In this document: positions 44,391-54,249 of the stretch, piece by piece
Numbering within the stretch: position 1 is the first letter of the stretch
How the letters are laid out: every line of letters starts with the position of its first letter
DNA from: Phytohabitans rumicis
GTDB lineage: Bacteria; Actinomycetota; Actinomycetes; Mycobacteriales; Micromonosporaceae
DNA: 64,000 nt
Assembly (NCBI RefSeq): GCF_011764445.1
Contig: NZ_BLPG01000001.1
Coordinates: 4,898,001 to 4,962,000, forward strand
Reading direction: 5' to 3'
Translations under genes and position numbers: made by a program
Notes under the pieces: model-generated
The model's input: the letters and a program-made list of their open reading frames with translations, nothing else
The model's database searches: none
What the model was told of the DNA's origin: nothing

Positions 44391-44602
44391 ATGGCAGGAT
44401 CACCACAGTCCGAGGGCAGGCTGTCGGAGGTCAAGTTCCTGACCGTCGCCGAGGTGGCGACGCTCATGCGAGTCTCGAAGATGACCGTCTACCGGCTGGT
44501 GCACTCTGGCGAGTTGACCGCGGTACGGGTTGGCCGGTCGTTCCGGGTGCCCGAGCACGCGGTGCATGAATACCTTCGGGGGCGTTCCAAGAGTCGGCGT
44601 AG
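44391..44602 (+). CDS. BldC-like excisionase-family DNA-binding protein, apparent frameshift at 44578-44582
   Basis: About 70 residues. MerR/excisionase-type helix-turn-helix: LTVAEVATLMRVSKMTVYRLVHSGELTAV, then the wing RVGRSFRVPEHAVHEYLRG. As written, the frame runs on into Arg-rich nonsense through the next gene. One more G in the GGGGG at 44578-44582 gives the normal short end YLRGAFQESA and a stop at 44602. Small proteins of this type (BldC, BdtA) bind DNA cooperatively and control development in streptomycetes. It precedes the bS22 gene. Confidence 0.85.
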
Positions 44603-44655
44603 CAGGGGCTACCCTGGTGTCCGCTGTCTAGCGCTCGTGATGGGAAGGCTTACGT

Positions 44656-44757
44656 ATGGGCTCGGTTGTCAAGAAGCGCCGCAAGCGCATGGCTAAGAAG
44701 AAGCACCGCAAGCTGCTGCGTAAGACCCGCGTCCAGCGTCGTCGTCTCGGCAAGTAG
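44656..44757 (+). CDS. 30S ribosomal protein bS22 (AURKAIP1/COX24 domain)
   Basis: A 33-residue, extremely basic protein: [19 protein letters not shown] then [14 protein letters not shown]. This is the whole bS22 family signature, a tiny ribosomal protein of actinomycetes that is often missed. ATG 44656 with GGAAGG upstream. Confidence 0.93.
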   Translation: MGSVVKKRRKRMAKKKHRKLLRKTRVQRRRLGK

Positions 44758-44804
44758 CCACGTCCGGACCACGCGCCGGGCGAGGCACGAAACGTGAGGT
44801 GGCG

Positions 44805-45863
44805 GTGACAGCCGCCTTGGGTGTCGTCGTGGTGACCGGCATCGGCCGGTTCCTCGGCGCGCATGTTGCCGCCCGTCTAGCGGCGGACGAACGCGTCGGT
44901 CGCGTGGTGGGGCTCGACCCAAACGAGCTCACGCCTGAGGTCGCGGCCATGCTGACCGACGTGGAGCACGTGCGCGCCGACGCGGGCTCGGCCAACACCG
45001 TCCTCGCCGACTTGGGCGCGGAGGTGGTGGTGCACCTCGCACTCGTCACCGCGGCCGAGCCGCAGCACGGCGGGCGGGCGGCGATGAAGGAGCAGAACGT
45101 CATCGGGACGATGCAGCTCCTCGCCGCCTGCCAGCAGGCGCCGCGGCTGCGCAAGCTGGTGATGCGTTCGTCCACCGCGGCGTACGGGGCGTCGTTCCGC
45201 GACCCGGCCGTCTTCACCGAGGACACCGAGCCGCGCCAGGTGCCGCGGGGCGGATTCGCGCGCGACATCCTCGACGTCGAGGGCTACCTGCGCGGGTTCC
45301 GCCGCCGCCGGCCGGACGTCAGCGCGACCGTGCTCCGCTTCGCGCCGTTCATCGGATCGACGGCCGCCACGACGCTGACCCGCTACTTCGCCCAGCCGAT
45401 CGTCCCCACGGTGCTCGGCCGCGACCCGCGGCTGCAGTTCGTCCACATCGACGACGCGCTGGAAGTGCTGCACCGGTCCGTGGTCGAGGACCACCCGGGG
45501 ACGTACAACGTCGCGGGCGCCGGCGTGCTCGCGCTCTCCCAAGCCATCCGGCGGGCCGGCCGGGTCGCGCTGCCGGTCTTCGAGCCCGGCCTCTCGGCCG
45601 CCGCGACGCTCGCCGGCGGCCTGCGGGTCGGGCGCTACGGGCTCGACCAGCTCGATCTTTTCGTGCACGGCCGGGTGGTCGACACGACCAAGCTCATCAA
45701 CGAGTACGGCTACGAGCCGCGCACCACGGCCGTCGCGTTCGACGACTTCATCCGCGGGAACGCCGACCGCGCACTGATGACCGCCGAGCGCCTCGCGACC
45801 GCCGAGCAGATCATCCTCGACGGCATCCGCCGGGTACGCGCCGCCGCCCAGGAGCAGCCGTGA
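44805..45863 (+). CDS. NAD-dependent epimerase/dehydratase family protein
   Basis: 352 residues, extended SDR fold. The dinucleotide loop is a variant, VVTGIGRFLGAHV in place of TGxxGFLG. STAAYG holds the catalytic serine, but the usual YxxxK is replaced by DVEGYLRGF, so catalysis as a sugar epimerase is doubtful. Later motifs VLRFAPFIG and FVHIDDALEVL are conserved. GTG 44805 is chosen with GAGGTGG upstream (GTG 44799 is possible). It is coupled to the acyltransferase gene by a GTGA overlap; the pairing with an acyltransferase suggests lipid or envelope work. Confidence 0.85.
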   Translation: MTAALGVVVVTGIGRFLGAHVAARLAADERVGRVVGLDPNELTPEVAAMLTDVEHVRADAGSANTVLADLGAEVVVHLALVTAAEPQHGGRAAMKEQNVIGTMQLLAACQQAPRLRKLVMRSSTAAYGASFRDPAVFTEDTEPRQVPRGGFARDILDVEGYLRGFRRRRPDVSATVLRFAPFIGSTAATTLTRYFAQPIVPTVLGRDPRLQFVHIDDALEVLHRSVVEDHPGTYNVAGAGVLALSQAIRRAGRVALPVFEPGLSAAATLAGGLRVGRYGLDQLDLFVHGRVVDTTKLINEYGYEPRTTAVAFDDFIRGNADRALMTAERLATAEQIILDGIRRVRAAAQEQP

Positions 45864-46812
45864 CGGATCACAAGCGACTCGTCGTACCCCCGTCTGAACC
45901 GACCGACGAGCTGGAGCGGCCGGCGCGGCGCAACGGGCACGTGCCCGGGCCCGCGGTCGAAGACCGGCCGGGCGACGTGTGGGACAAGCGCGTCGCGTCC
46001 GGGCTGGCGTTCCTGCGCCGCAGGATGTCGGGGCAGTACGAGGTGGACGAGTTCGGCTTCGACGCGGAGCTGACCGACCAGGTCTTCTACCCGGTGCTGC
46101 GGCTGCTGTACCGGGACTGGTTCCGCACCGAGGTCTTCGGGCGGAGCACATCCCGGAGGACGGCGCCGGGCTGGTGGTCGGCAACCACTCGGGCACCGTC
46201 GCGATGGACGCGCTGATGCTGTCGATCGCGGTGCACGACGAGCACCCGAAGGCGCGCCACCTGCGGTTGCTGGGCGCGGATCTGGTGTTCCGGATGCCGG
46301 TGCTCTCGGAGCTGACCCGCAAGTCAGGCGGGACGGTGGCGTGCAACGCGGACGCCGAGCGGCTGCTACACACCGGCGAGCTGGTGGGCGTCTTCCCGGA
46401 GGGGTTCAAGGGCGTCGGCAAGCACTACCGCGACCGGTACAAGCTGCAGCGGTTCGGGCGCGGCGGGTTCGTGTCGGCGGCGCTGCGCACCGGTACGCCG
46501 ATCGTGCCCGTGGCGATCGTCGGCGCCGAGGAGATCTATCCGATCCTGGCCGACCTCAAGCCGCTGGCCCGCCTGCTCAAGCTGCCGTACTTCCCGGTCA
46601 CGCCGACGTTTCCCTGGCTGGGACCGCTCGGGCTGGTGCCGCTGCCGAGCAAGTGGCTGATCGAGTTCTGCCCGCCGATCCCGACGGCCGACCTGGTCGA
46701 CTCCGCGGACGACCCGATGGTGATCTTCAACCTCGCCGATCAGGTGCGCGAGACGATCCAGCAGGCCCTGCACCGCCTACTGGAGCGCCGCCCCGACCCC
46801 TTCGGGCGTTAG
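45860..46812 (+). CDS. Lysophospholipid acyltransferase (PlsC-like), apparent frameshift at 46139-46141
   Basis: About 317 residues after one G is added to the run at 46139-46141, where the frame then reads EVFGAEHIPEDGAGLVVGNHSG. The PlsC motifs are NHSGTVAMD for catalysis and VFPEGFKGVGK for acyl-acceptor phosphate binding, followed by TGTPIVPVAIVG. It would acylate lysophosphatidate or a related glycerolipid at the membrane. The N-terminal 90 residues are a helical extension typical of the actinomycete form. The GTG start overlaps the epimerase stop. Confidence 0.85.
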
Positions 46813-47870
46813 GGCAGCGTCCGCAGGTCGAGGGAGTGCCAGGTGTCCTGAGTGGACCACCACAGCACGCCGCCCCGGCTCAGGACCATGCCGACCCCGT
46901 CGGCCACCACGACGGTTTGCTTCTTCTTCAGGTCGTACAGCAGGAGCTGGGTCGCGGTCTCCGACACCGACAGCACCTCGAAGCGGTCCTCCAACGCCAC
47001 GTCGATGACCGAGGCGGTCGCCGCACCGCCGGCCACCTGCTGGCGGTCGCTGCCATCCGGTCGCATCAGGTCGATGCGGGACGGGCCGTCGCCGGCGAGG
47101 ACGAGCACGCGGCACCAGGCCGGCCCGCAGGTGGCCAGCTCGGTCGGCGCGGCGTCCACTGTGTACACCTGACGGGTGTCCAGGTTGAGCAGCTGCACCG
47201 GGCCGGTCTGGCCGCTGCCGGCGCTGACCAGCCAGGGCCAGCCGGACAGCGCCCACGAGCCCGGCTCGGTGCGTACCGTCACGGCGCCGCCGGCCAATGG
47301 CACCGAGCGGATCTCGGTCGCTTCCGACTTACTGGGTGCCACGGCCACCCAGTAAAGGCGGCCATCGGAGGTCACCAGGTCGTACTGGGAGTTGAAGAAG
47401 ACCACGTCGCCGGTGTCGGCGGTGAGCTGGCGGGGCGCGCCGCCGGATACCACGTTGGCTGCCCACAGGCGGGTGTGCGCGGCGCCGTCCTCGTCGGTGA
47501 CGGACTCGGCCCAGGCCACCTCGTCGCCGGCCCGGACGAAGCCGGCGAACTGCGGGGTGCTGTCGGCCGGCAGGCGCCGCAGTTCGCGTACGGCGCCGTC
47601 CGCGCCGCGCAGCACCAGCCGCTGCATGCTCCCGCCGGGGTCCGGCGCCGTGCCCAGCGAGGCCCGCGCGTCCAGGAAGAAGAGCGGACTGTACGCCGGG
47701 CCGTCCGGCAGGTTGCCGTCGACGTCGGCGCGGGCGGCCTCGGGCCAGACCTGCTCGACGGTACGCGGCTGCGCCGGCCCGGCCGGCGCGGATGACCCGT
47801 GCGGCGTCAGGACGAGCAGGACACCGGCCGCGGCCAGCGCCACCGCGAGCCCAACGAGCCGCAGCCTCAC
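46809..47870 (-). CDS. Exported beta-propeller-like protein
   Basis: 353 residues with an N-terminal signal/anchor helix ([19 protein letters not shown]). The external part is made of repeating strands with [26 protein letters not shown] and [17 protein letters not shown], like a TolB or WD40 propeller; two cysteines (TCGPAWC) probably form a disulfide. The role is unknown, perhaps a surface binding protein. GTG 47870 overlaps the stop of the HAD gene (GTGA). The 3' end overlaps the acyltransferase by 4 bp, tail to tail. Confidence 0.7.
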   Translation of the reverse strand: MRLRLVGLAVALAAAGVLLVLTPHGSSAPAGPAQPRTVEQVWPEAARADVDGNLPDGPAYSPLFFLDARASLGTAPDPGGSMQRLVLRGADGAVRELRRLPADSTPQFAGFVRAGDEVAWAESVTDEDGAAHTRLWAANVVSGGAPRQLTADTGDVVFFNSQYDLVTSDGRLYWVAVAPSKSEATEIRSVPLAGGAVTVRTEPGSWALSGWPWLVSAGSGQTGPVQLLNLDTRQVYTVDAAPTELATCGPAWCRVLVLAGDGPSRIDLMRPDGSDRQQVAGGAATASVIDVALEDRFEVLSVSETATQLLLYDLKKKQTVVVADGVGMVLSRGGVLWWSTQDTWHSLDLRTLP

Positions 47871-48814
47871 CGGCGCCGGTGGCGGCGGCGCGCGGCGAGC
47901 CCGGCGGTGACCGCGCCGACCAGGACGCCCGTCGCCAGCGTCGCCGGCACGGCGATCTTGGCGGCCTTGCGTCCGGTGCGGAAGTCGCGGATCTCCCAGC
48001 CACGCTCCCGCGCCGTGGACCGCAGCGCGCTGTCGGGGTTGACCGCGACCGCGTGGCCGACCGCGGAGAGCATGGGTACGTCGTTGGACGAGTCGCTGTA
48101 GGCCGTGCAGCGGGCCAGGTCGAGCCCTTCCACGGTGGCGAGCTGCGCGATCGCGTCGGCCTTCGCCGGCCCGTGCATCAGGTCGCCCACCAGCCGTCCG
48201 GTGTACGCGCCGTCGCGTACCTCGGCGACGGTGCCGACCGCGCCGGTCAGGCCCAGCCGCTGGGCGATCACCCGGCCCAGCTCGACCGGTGCCGCGGTGA
48301 CCAGCCACACCCGCTGGCCGGCGTCGAGGTGCAGTTGGGCGAGCGCGCGGGTGCCGGTCCAGATCCGTTCGGCCATCAGCTCGTCGAAGATCTCTTCGCT
48401 GAGCCGCTCCATGTCCTCGACCAGCCAGCCCTCGACGAAGGCGAGCGCGGCGTTCTTGGCCTGCGACATGTCGCCGGCGTTCTCCCGGGCGAGCAGCCGG
48501 AACCGGGCCTGCTGCCAGGCGAAGCGGGCCAGGTCGCCGGTGGTCAGGTACTTGCGGGCGGCCAGACCGCGGGCGAACCAGTAGATCGACGCGCCCTGCA
48601 TCATCGTGTTGTCGACGTCGAAGAACGCCGCCGCCGACGGATCGGGCGGTACGGTCAACGCCGCTTCCAGGTCGGTGGCGGCCCATCCGGCTGTGTGGCC
48701 ACGGGCGTCGGTGCTGACGGTCACCTTCTGTTTCCCAGCAACCCTGCGGGTACGCGCCACGCCTGGACCTCCTCTGGCTCGCTCCTTGCGAGGGTAGCGG
48801 GCCAGACTAAACAT
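47867..48814 (-). CDS. HAD-IB family phosphatase, membrane-anchored
   Basis: Up to 315 residues. HAD motif I is [12 protein letters not shown], motif [12 protein letters not shown], motif [11 protein letters not shown] and motif [14 protein letters not shown], the SerB/CicA-like IB subfamily. The C-terminus has a single membrane helix ([20 protein letters not shown]) and an Arg tail. Members often act on phospholipid precursors or phosphoserine; the acyltransferase nearby favours lipids. The start is uncertain: ATG 48814 gives a basic 45-residue extension, while GTG starts inside it are possible. Confidence 0.87.
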   Translation of the reverse strand: MFSLARYPRKERARGGPGVARTRRVAGKQKVTVSTDARGHTAGWAATDLEAALTVPPDPSAAAFFDVDNTMMQGASIYWFARGLAARKYLTTGDLARFAWQQARFRLLARENAGDMSQAKNAALAFVEGWLVEDMERLSEEIFDELMAERIWTGTRALAQLHLDAGQRVWLVTAAPVELGRVIAQRLGLTGAVGTVAEVRDGAYTGRLVGDLMHGPAKADAIAQLATVEGLDLARCTAYSDSSNDVPMLSAVGHAVAVNPDSALRSTARERGWEIRDFRTGRKAAKIAVPATLATGVLVGAVTAGLAARRRHRRR

Positions 48815-48819
48815 GGAGC

Positions 48820-49923
48820 TCAGCCGAGCAGGTCGCCAAGGATGCGGCCCAGGCCGTCGAGGAGGCCGTCGTCGGTGCTCGACGGGGACGGGGCGGGCTG
48901 GTCGGCCGGCGTCGAGGCGGTCGGCGCGGCGGTGGACGGCGTCGTGCCGTTGCCGCCCGACGGTCCGCCCGGACCCTCGTTCTCCGTACGCGTCGGGGCC
49001 GGCTGCGCGCCGTCCCGCTGCTGCGGCTCGGTGCCCCGGCCGTTGCCGGACTGACCCTGGCCGGGCCCGGCCCAGCAGGTGCTCGGCTTGGGGCCGAGCG
49101 GGTCCGTACCAGCCGTGGCCGTGCCGCTGCAGTCGAGCGTGCCACGCAGTGCCTTGGCCCGCTGGCTCACCTGGTCGAGCAGCGTGAGCGACTCGAGGGC
49201 ACGGTCGCGCGAGGCGCCGGAGATCGGGTCGAGCATCCGGGTGATCTGCTTGCGCTGGCTGGTCACGAACGAGTCGATCGCGTCCAAGGGAGTGTCGTCC
49301 TGGCGCTGCACAGCGGCCGTGTTGAGCAGCTTGACGCCCTGGCGGGTGTCGCCGTCCATGTCGCCGAGCACGTCGGCGAACCCGGCGCTGTCGCGGCGTA
49401 CGGCCTCCGCCTCGGCGAGGCGGGTGCTCGCGAAGTCGAGGAAGAGCTGCCCGCGCGTCACATCCGAGCTGGCCAGGGCGAGCTGGGCCCGCTCGGTGGA
49501 GCGCTTGACGCCGTACAGTGCGTCGCCGGGCATCGCGTTTTCGCTGGCCGCGGACATGCCGGACACGGCGATCGCGCCGACCGCCACTCCGATGATCACG
49601 GCGCCGCGGGCCCGGATCCGGCGGCCGGTGAACTTGGGCCGCACCGCCTCCGGCGGGTAATCCGGCTCGGGGGCGTCCACGGCGGTCGCCCCGATGCCGT
49701 CCCGCTCCGCCTTCGCGATCAGCATCGCGCGCAGGCCGGTACGGAAGTCCGAATCGATCTCGACGTCGGGCCGGGCCGCGAGCACCCGGTCGCGTACCGA
49801 GACCAGGGAGTTGAGGTCTTCGTCGGAGCGGGAGCGTACGTGGTGACGGCGGCCGCCGTCGGCCTCGTCGAGAAGCTGCGCGAAGCGCTCGGCACGCCGG
49901 CGGTAAAAGACATCTGTGGTCAC
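48820..49923 (-). CDS. DUF5667 protein, probable anti-sigma factor (RsbN-like)
   Basis: About 367 residues. A cytoplasmic N-terminal ~100 residues ([11 protein letters not shown]...[10 protein letters not shown]) precede one membrane helix ([20 protein letters not shown]), the DUF5667 core ([19 protein letters not shown]...[14 protein letters not shown]) and a Pro/Thr/Gly-rich tail. In streptomycetes the gene after bldN encodes the membrane anti-sigma factor RsbN, which this matches by position and layout. GTG 49923 has GGGAGG eight bases upstream. Confidence 0.82.
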   Translation of the reverse strand: MTTDVFYRRRAERFAQLLDEADGGRRHHVRSRSDEDLNSLVSVRDRVLAARPDVEIDSDFRTGLRAMLIAKAERDGIGATAVDAPEPDYPPEAVRPKFTGRRIRARGAVIIGVAVGAIAVSGMSAASENAMPGDALYGVKRSTERAQLALASSDVTRGQLFLDFASTRLAEAEAVRRDSAGFADVLGDMDGDTRQGVKLLNTAAVQRQDDTPLDAIDSFVTSQRKQITRMLDPISGASRDRALESLTLLDQVSQRAKALRGTLDCSGTATAGTDPLGPKPSTCWAGPGQGQSGNGRGTEPQQRDGAQPAPTRTENEGPGGPSGGNGTTPSTAAPTASTPADQPAPSPSSTDDGLLDGLGRILGDLLG

Positions 49924-50100
49924 CGCGGGCACCTCCCTTCGCTGGTCACGACTGCACGGCCGGCGTGATCGCCAACCGGTGCGACGGCAGCGGAAGCCGC
50001 AAGACGGGCCTGGGGGAAGTCAGAGCCACCGCCGATCGCACCATGACAAACGCCGGGCGGCCACGTTCGGTTACGGGCAAGCCGGCGGCTGCGACCAGCG

Positions 50101-51009
50101 TCACGGCTGGAACCCGTCCGGCAGGAGCCGGGCGAGGGCGCGTACCGCTCGGTACTGAAGTGCCTTGATCGCGCCCTCGTTCTTGCCCATCGCCTGTGCG
50201 GTCTCGGCGACCGAAAAGCCTTGCAGGAAGCGGAGCACGATGCATTCCTGCTGCTCGGGGTTGAGCTGTTTGACGGCGGTGAGCAGGGCGACGTTGGTGA
50301 TGTGGTCGACGACGGCGGCCTCCGGGCTGCCCTCCGGTCCGCGATCTTCGCGGTCCGCGTCGAGAACATCACCCGTGGTGACCTCCAGCCGGTAGCGGCC
50401 GGACTTGAAGTGGTCGGCCACCAGGTTGCGGGCGATCGTGACCAGCCAGGCGCCGAGGTCGCGGCCCTGCCAGGTGAAGCTGCCGATCCGCTTGAGCGCC
50501 CGCAGGAACGTGTCCGAGGTCAGGTCCTCGGCGAGCTGCCGGTTGCCGACCCGGAAGTAGACGAACCGGAACACCGTGTCCACGTACCGGTCGTAGATCA
50601 GGCCGAACGCCTCCGACTCGCCGGCCTGGGCCCGCTCCACCAGCGCCCACACCTCGGCGGCCGCGTCGGTGGGGTCCGGCCGGTCGGGATAGGTGGGCGG
50701 CGACGGTGGCCCGGTCTCGACGGCGGGCAGGACCGCCGTGTCGGTGTCGGATCCGCGCACGCCCGGGTCCGCCGGGTTGTGCCCCGGCGCGGGCTGGGCC
50801 GGCATCGCGGGCCGGCCGGGCGCGACGACGCGGCCGCCGATCGGCTTCGCGTTCGTGCCCGGCACGTGCCGGCCCGGCGTCTCGTTGATGTGCGGGGTCC
50901 GGTTGCGGGTGCGCCGGGTGCTCATGTCGTTCATGGCGAAGCGCAGCGTCCGCAGGCCATCGGAGAGCGCCATCTGCGCATAGAACTCTTGATACGTGTA
51001 GGCCGTCAC
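50101..51009 (-). CDS. ECF sigma factor, BldN-like
   Basis: 302 residues. An N-terminal extension of about 120 residues, Pro-rich, precedes sigma region 2 (AFGLIYDRYVDTVFRFVYFRVGNRQLAEDLTSDTFLRAL) and region 4 (LNPEQQECIVLRFLQGFSVAETAQAMGKNEGAIKALQYRAVRAL). BldN of Streptomyces also has a long N-terminal extension removed by processing, and its gene is followed by rsbN and lies near rex-hem, as here. GTG 51009 has GGAGGAGG close upstream. Probably controls development. Confidence 0.85.
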   Translation of the reverse strand: MTAYTYQEFYAQMALSDGLRTLRFAMNDMSTRRTRNRTPHINETPGRHVPGTNAKPIGGRVVAPGRPAMPAQPAPGHNPADPGVRGSDTDTAVLPAVETGPPSPPTYPDRPDPTDAAAEVWALVERAQAGESEAFGLIYDRYVDTVFRFVYFRVGNRQLAEDLTSDTFLRALKRIGSFTWQGRDLGAWLVTIARNLVADHFKSGRYRLEVTTGDVLDADREDRGPEGSPEAAVVDHITNVALLTAVKQLNPEQQECIVLRFLQGFSVAETAQAMGKNEGAIKALQYRAVRALARLLPDGFQP

Positions 51010-51426
51010 TGCCCTCCTCCGGAACCGCGCGCAGCGTCATCTTCGGGCATGTGCCGGGTCTGGCGCGGTCCCGTGGTGATCGGGCAGAGCGCGCCATTAG
51101 GCGACACACACCCTTGAGGTGCTGGTGCGGTGCGTTAACGGGCACAGCGGCCTCCTCGGGGTGAGGGGTGTCGACTCACGGCAAAACGGGTGAGCCGACC
51201 CAGGAGATAATAGGGCCAACATCACCCACGTGTGCGGAGTCCGTTACACAGAGCCGAATTATTTACCGAAGGTGGCTAAATCCGTCGCACACCATGTGCG
51301 GCGTCGCGTTCCTGACAGCGGTAGCGCTCCCCATTCGAGTGACCAGCACAAGCGACACGCCGCGCGGCCAGCCGGGCAGCATCTGAACATCGGGTAGAGC
51401 CGAAGTAAGGCGCGTCACACTACCCT
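51010..51426. other. Intergenic promoter region
   Basis: About 415 bp between the divergent sigma-factor and acyl-CoA ligase genes. No convincing gene is present. The length is suitable for a complex developmental promoter on the sigma-factor side. Confidence 0.5.
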
Positions 51427-52995
51427 GTGACCGTGCAGGAACCAGCCGCTGAAAACCTGGCCGACTTCGTGCGTCGCGCCGCGCAATCGGGCGCTGACCG
51501 CCCGGCGCTCGTCTGGCAAGGCCAGACCACGACCTGGGGGCAGCTCGATGCCCGCGTGGACGCCATCGCACGTGGGCTTTCGGCCTTCCGATCAGCGGGT
51601 ACGCCAGGGCAGCCGGCCCGGGTGGCGATAGCACTGCCCAACACGCCGGACTACGCGGTCGCGTTCTTCGGGGCGCTCCGCGCCGGTCTCGCGGCGGTGC
51701 CGGTCAATCCGGAGTTCACGGCTCGGGAACTGCTGCATGTCCTCGCCGACTCGGGGGCCGGCGTGCTGATCGGGACGGAGGAGGTCCGCACCACCGTGGC
51801 GGGACTCCGGGGAGACCTGCCAGCCCTCTCTGCCGTACCAGAGACATTGTCGGACCTCGACGGGCCCGAGGCCGCCGGCGGTGGTGGCGGTGATGATTTG
51901 GCCGTGCTGCTTTACACCTCGGGCACCGAGGGGAACCCGAAGGGCGCGATGCTGTCGCATCGGGCGCTGATCGCCAATCACACGCAGGTCGCGCGCGTAG
52001 CGCCGGAAGTGATCGGCCCGGACGACCGGATGCTGCTCGCGGTGCCGCTTTTCCACGCCTATGGGCTCAACTCGGGGCTCGGCGCGGTGGCCTACCACGG
52101 CGCGTGCGGTGTGCTCGTGGAGCGCTTCGACGCGGCGAGCGCGCTAGAGGTGATCGCCCGCGAGCGGATCACCGCGGTGGTCGGCGTCCCCTCGATGTAC
52201 GTCGGCTGGTCGCGGCTGCCCGGCCTGGGCGAGGCGTTCGCGTCGGTGCGGTTCGCGGTGTGCGGGGCGGCGCCCCTGGAGTCGGCGACCGCGGCCCGGA
52301 TCGCCGAGGCGACCGGGAGCCCGGTGTTCGTGGGCTACGGCCTGACCGAGACCGCGCCGGTGCTCACCTCGACGCTGCTGAGCGCCACACCGAAGGTGGG
52401 CTCGATCGGGCAGCCGATCCCGGGCGTGGAACTGCGCCTGGTCGCCGCCGACGGCGAAGACATCTGGCGCGACGGCACGGTCGACCCGGACACCGAGGAC
52501 GAGCTGCTGCTGGAGCTGGAATCGCCGGGCACCGACCCGGGCGAGATCGTGGTGCGCGGCGCCAACCTCTTCTCCGGCTACTGGCCCGACGGGCGCGACG
52601 GCCCCGACCCCGACGGTTGGTGGGCGACCGGCGACGTGGCGTACGCGGACGCCGACGGCGACCTCTTCCTGGTCGACCGGCTGGGGGAGCTGATCCTGGT
52701 CAGCGGCTTCAACGTCTACCCTCACGAGGTGGAGTTGGTGCTGGACGCGTGCCCCGGCGTGGCGGAGTCCGCGGTGCTCGGCGCCCCGCATCCGTACACC
52801 GGCCAGACGGTCAAGGCGTACGTCGTGCGCGACCCGGGCAGCGAGGTCACGGTCGCGGAGGTGCTCCGGCACTGCGAGCGCAACCTGGCCCGCTTCAAGT
52901 GCCCGACGTCGATCGAGTTCGTGGATTCGCTGCCGCATTCGGCGACCGGCAAGGTGCGCAAGACGCTGCTGCGCACTCCGGGCCCCCGCGGTTAG
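51427..52995 (+). CDS. Acyl-CoA ligase (AMP-dependent synthetase family)
   Basis: 522 residues of the ANL superfamily. The P-loop is LLYTSGTEGNPKGAMLSH, motif A5 is GYGLTETAP, motif A7 WWATGDVAYAD and A8 LVDRLGELILVSGFNVYPHEVE, with the catalytic lysine in SATGKVRKTLL. It activates a fatty or aromatic acid as the acyl-AMP and then the CoA ester. The chain specificity is not evident. GTG 51427 or GTG 51433. It precedes the glutaredoxin gene by 10 bp. Confidence 0.95.
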   Translation: MTVQEPAAENLADFVRRAAQSGADRPALVWQGQTTTWGQLDARVDAIARGLSAFRSAGTPGQPARVAIALPNTPDYAVAFFGALRAGLAAVPVNPEFTARELLHVLADSGAGVLIGTEEVRTTVAGLRGDLPALSAVPETLSDLDGPEAAGGGGGDDLAVLLYTSGTEGNPKGAMLSHRALIANHTQVARVAPEVIGPDDRMLLAVPLFHAYGLNSGLGAVAYHGACGVLVERFDAASALEVIARERITAVVGVPSMYVGWSRLPGLGEAFASVRFAVCGAAPLESATAARIAEATGSPVFVGYGLTETAPVLTSTLLSATPKVGSIGQPIPGVELRLVAADGEDIWRDGTVDPDTEDELLLELESPGTDPGEIVVRGANLFSGYWPDGRDGPDPDGWWATGDVAYADADGDLFLVDRLGELILVSGFNVYPHEVELVLDACPGVAESAVLGAPHPYTGQTVKAYVVRDPGSEVTVAEVLRHCERNLARFKCPTSIEFVDSLPHSATGKVRKTLLRTPGPRG

Positions 52996-53005
52996 GGGAG
53001 CCAAA

Positions 53006-53263
53006 GTGAGGCCGTCGTTGAGTGACGCCCGGTTGACGTTGATCACCCGTCCGGGGTGTCACCTGTGCGACGTGGCCAAGGAGGCGATCGAGCGGGTGGC
53101 GGCGGCGGCGGGGGAGCGCTGGGTGGAGGTCGACGTCACGAGCGACCAGGAGTTGGAGGCGGAGTACGGCGACCGCGTCCCGGTAACCCTGCTCGACGGC
53201 AAGGAGCACGGCTACTGGCGCGTAGAAGAGCCCCGCCTCCTCCGCGACCTAACCACCCCATAG
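53006..53263 (+). CDS. Glutaredoxin-like protein
   Basis: 85 residues, thioredoxin fold. The active site is RPGCHLCDVAK (C-x2-C) and the cis-Pro is in DRVPVTLLDG. It belongs to the DUF836/glutaredoxin group common just upstream of rex-hem operons. GTG 53006. Likely a cytoplasmic thiol-disulfide or Fe-S handling protein. Confidence 0.93.
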   Translation: MRPSLSDARLTLITRPGCHLCDVAKEAIERVAAAAGERWVEVDVTSDQELEAEYGDRVPVTLLDGKEHGYWRVEEPRLLRDLTTP

Positions 53264-53337
53264 CCCTCCTTGATCGACGCTGTTTTCCTTGATCGACGGC
53301 GTGCGGCGGCGAGCGCGCGGCGCGTGGCGGCGGGTGG

Positions 53338-53982
53338 TTAGGGGAGGGAGGTGGCGAGGTGGACGGCTTCGGCCAGGGTGTCGGCTACCGGTACGCCTGC
53401 GGCGTGCAGGCGTAGGGGGTCGGTGAAGCCGCCCGTGTAGAGCACGCACCGGGCGCCTACGGAGGCGGCCGCGTCGGCGTCGTCGACTGAGTCGCCGATC
53501 AGCACGGTGGACGTGCCGTCGATGCCCTGCTCGCCGAGGTGCCGGGCCAGGTACGCGGCCTTCAGGTCGCCGCCGATCGCGGAGCGCAGGCCGTCGATCC
53601 GAGCCAGCAGCGTGGTGAGCCCGTGCCGCTCGACCTCGAGCACCAGCTCGTTGTGAAACCACATGGACAGCAGCGACTGCGTGCCGGTCCAGGATCCGAT
53701 GGCGCTCCGGGCGTCGGTCGCCAGCTCACAGGTTGCCAGCCCGATCCGGTACGCGTCGTGGAAGATCTTGTCGAGGCGGCCGAACTCGTCCTGGTCGAGC
53801 GGGCGCCCGAGCACCTCGGAGTAGAAGCCGGCGACCGGGCGGTGGAACGCGCGGCGATGCTCGTCGACACTCAGGGTCGGGCCGTCGATGCTGGCGAACG
53901 CCACGTTGGTCGACGAGACGACCAGCGGCAGGTCGTTGAGGAGGGTGCCGTTCCAGTCCCAGACGAGGTGAGTGCGCGCCAT
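53338..53982 (-). CDS. HAD-family hydrolase (phosphoglycolate phosphatase-like)
   Basis: 214 residues. Motif I is LVWDWNGTLLND, motif II LLSMWFHNE is atypical, the lysine region is GGDLKAAYL and motif IV VLIGDSVDDADAA. The helical cap lies between residues 18 and 85. The substrate is unknown. ATG 53982. The 3' side has half of a palindromic repeat (CCTTGATCGACG twice at 53269-53301). Confidence 0.88.
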   Translation of the reverse strand: MARTHLVWDWNGTLLNDLPLVVSSTNVAFASIDGPTLSVDEHRRAFHRPVAGFYSEVLGRPLDQDEFGRLDKIFHDAYRIGLATCELATDARSAIGSWTGTQSLLSMWFHNELVLEVERHGLTTLLARIDGLRSAIGGDLKAAYLARHLGEQGIDGTSTVLIGDSVDDADAAASVGARCVLYTGGFTDPLRLHAAGVPVADTLAEAVHLATSLP

Positions 53983-54049
53983 CGAGGCACCATACTTGGC
54001 ACCCTCGACGAGATCACTTCGGTTTTGTTAAGTCCCGGTGGCGCGTACG

Positions 54050-54165
54050 CCGATCAAGGACTTCCGCGCCGATCAAGGGCAAACGGTCGTGGAAAAGAGA
54101 TCGAACCGCGGCCGTATGCCCTTGATCGACGAGGAGGGACGAGAAGGGACGCCGATCAAGGACGA
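54050..54165 (-). repeat. Palindromic repeat copy D with an extra arm
   Basis: CCGATCAAGGACTTCCGCGCCGATCAAGGG...GAGATCGAACCGCGGCCGTATGCCCTTGATCGACG, in the same orientation as copy C, then a further GCCGATCAAGGACG. The loop half has diverged more than in the other copies. It lies in the spacer between the HAD and kinase genes. Confidence 0.85.
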
Positions 54166-54249
54166 GGAGGTCAGTGCGGAGGTCAGCGGGGAGTAGGGGC
54201 AGCCCTACCCTGAAGAGGCCAGCCGACGGGATGGGAGCGAGTCGGGCCG

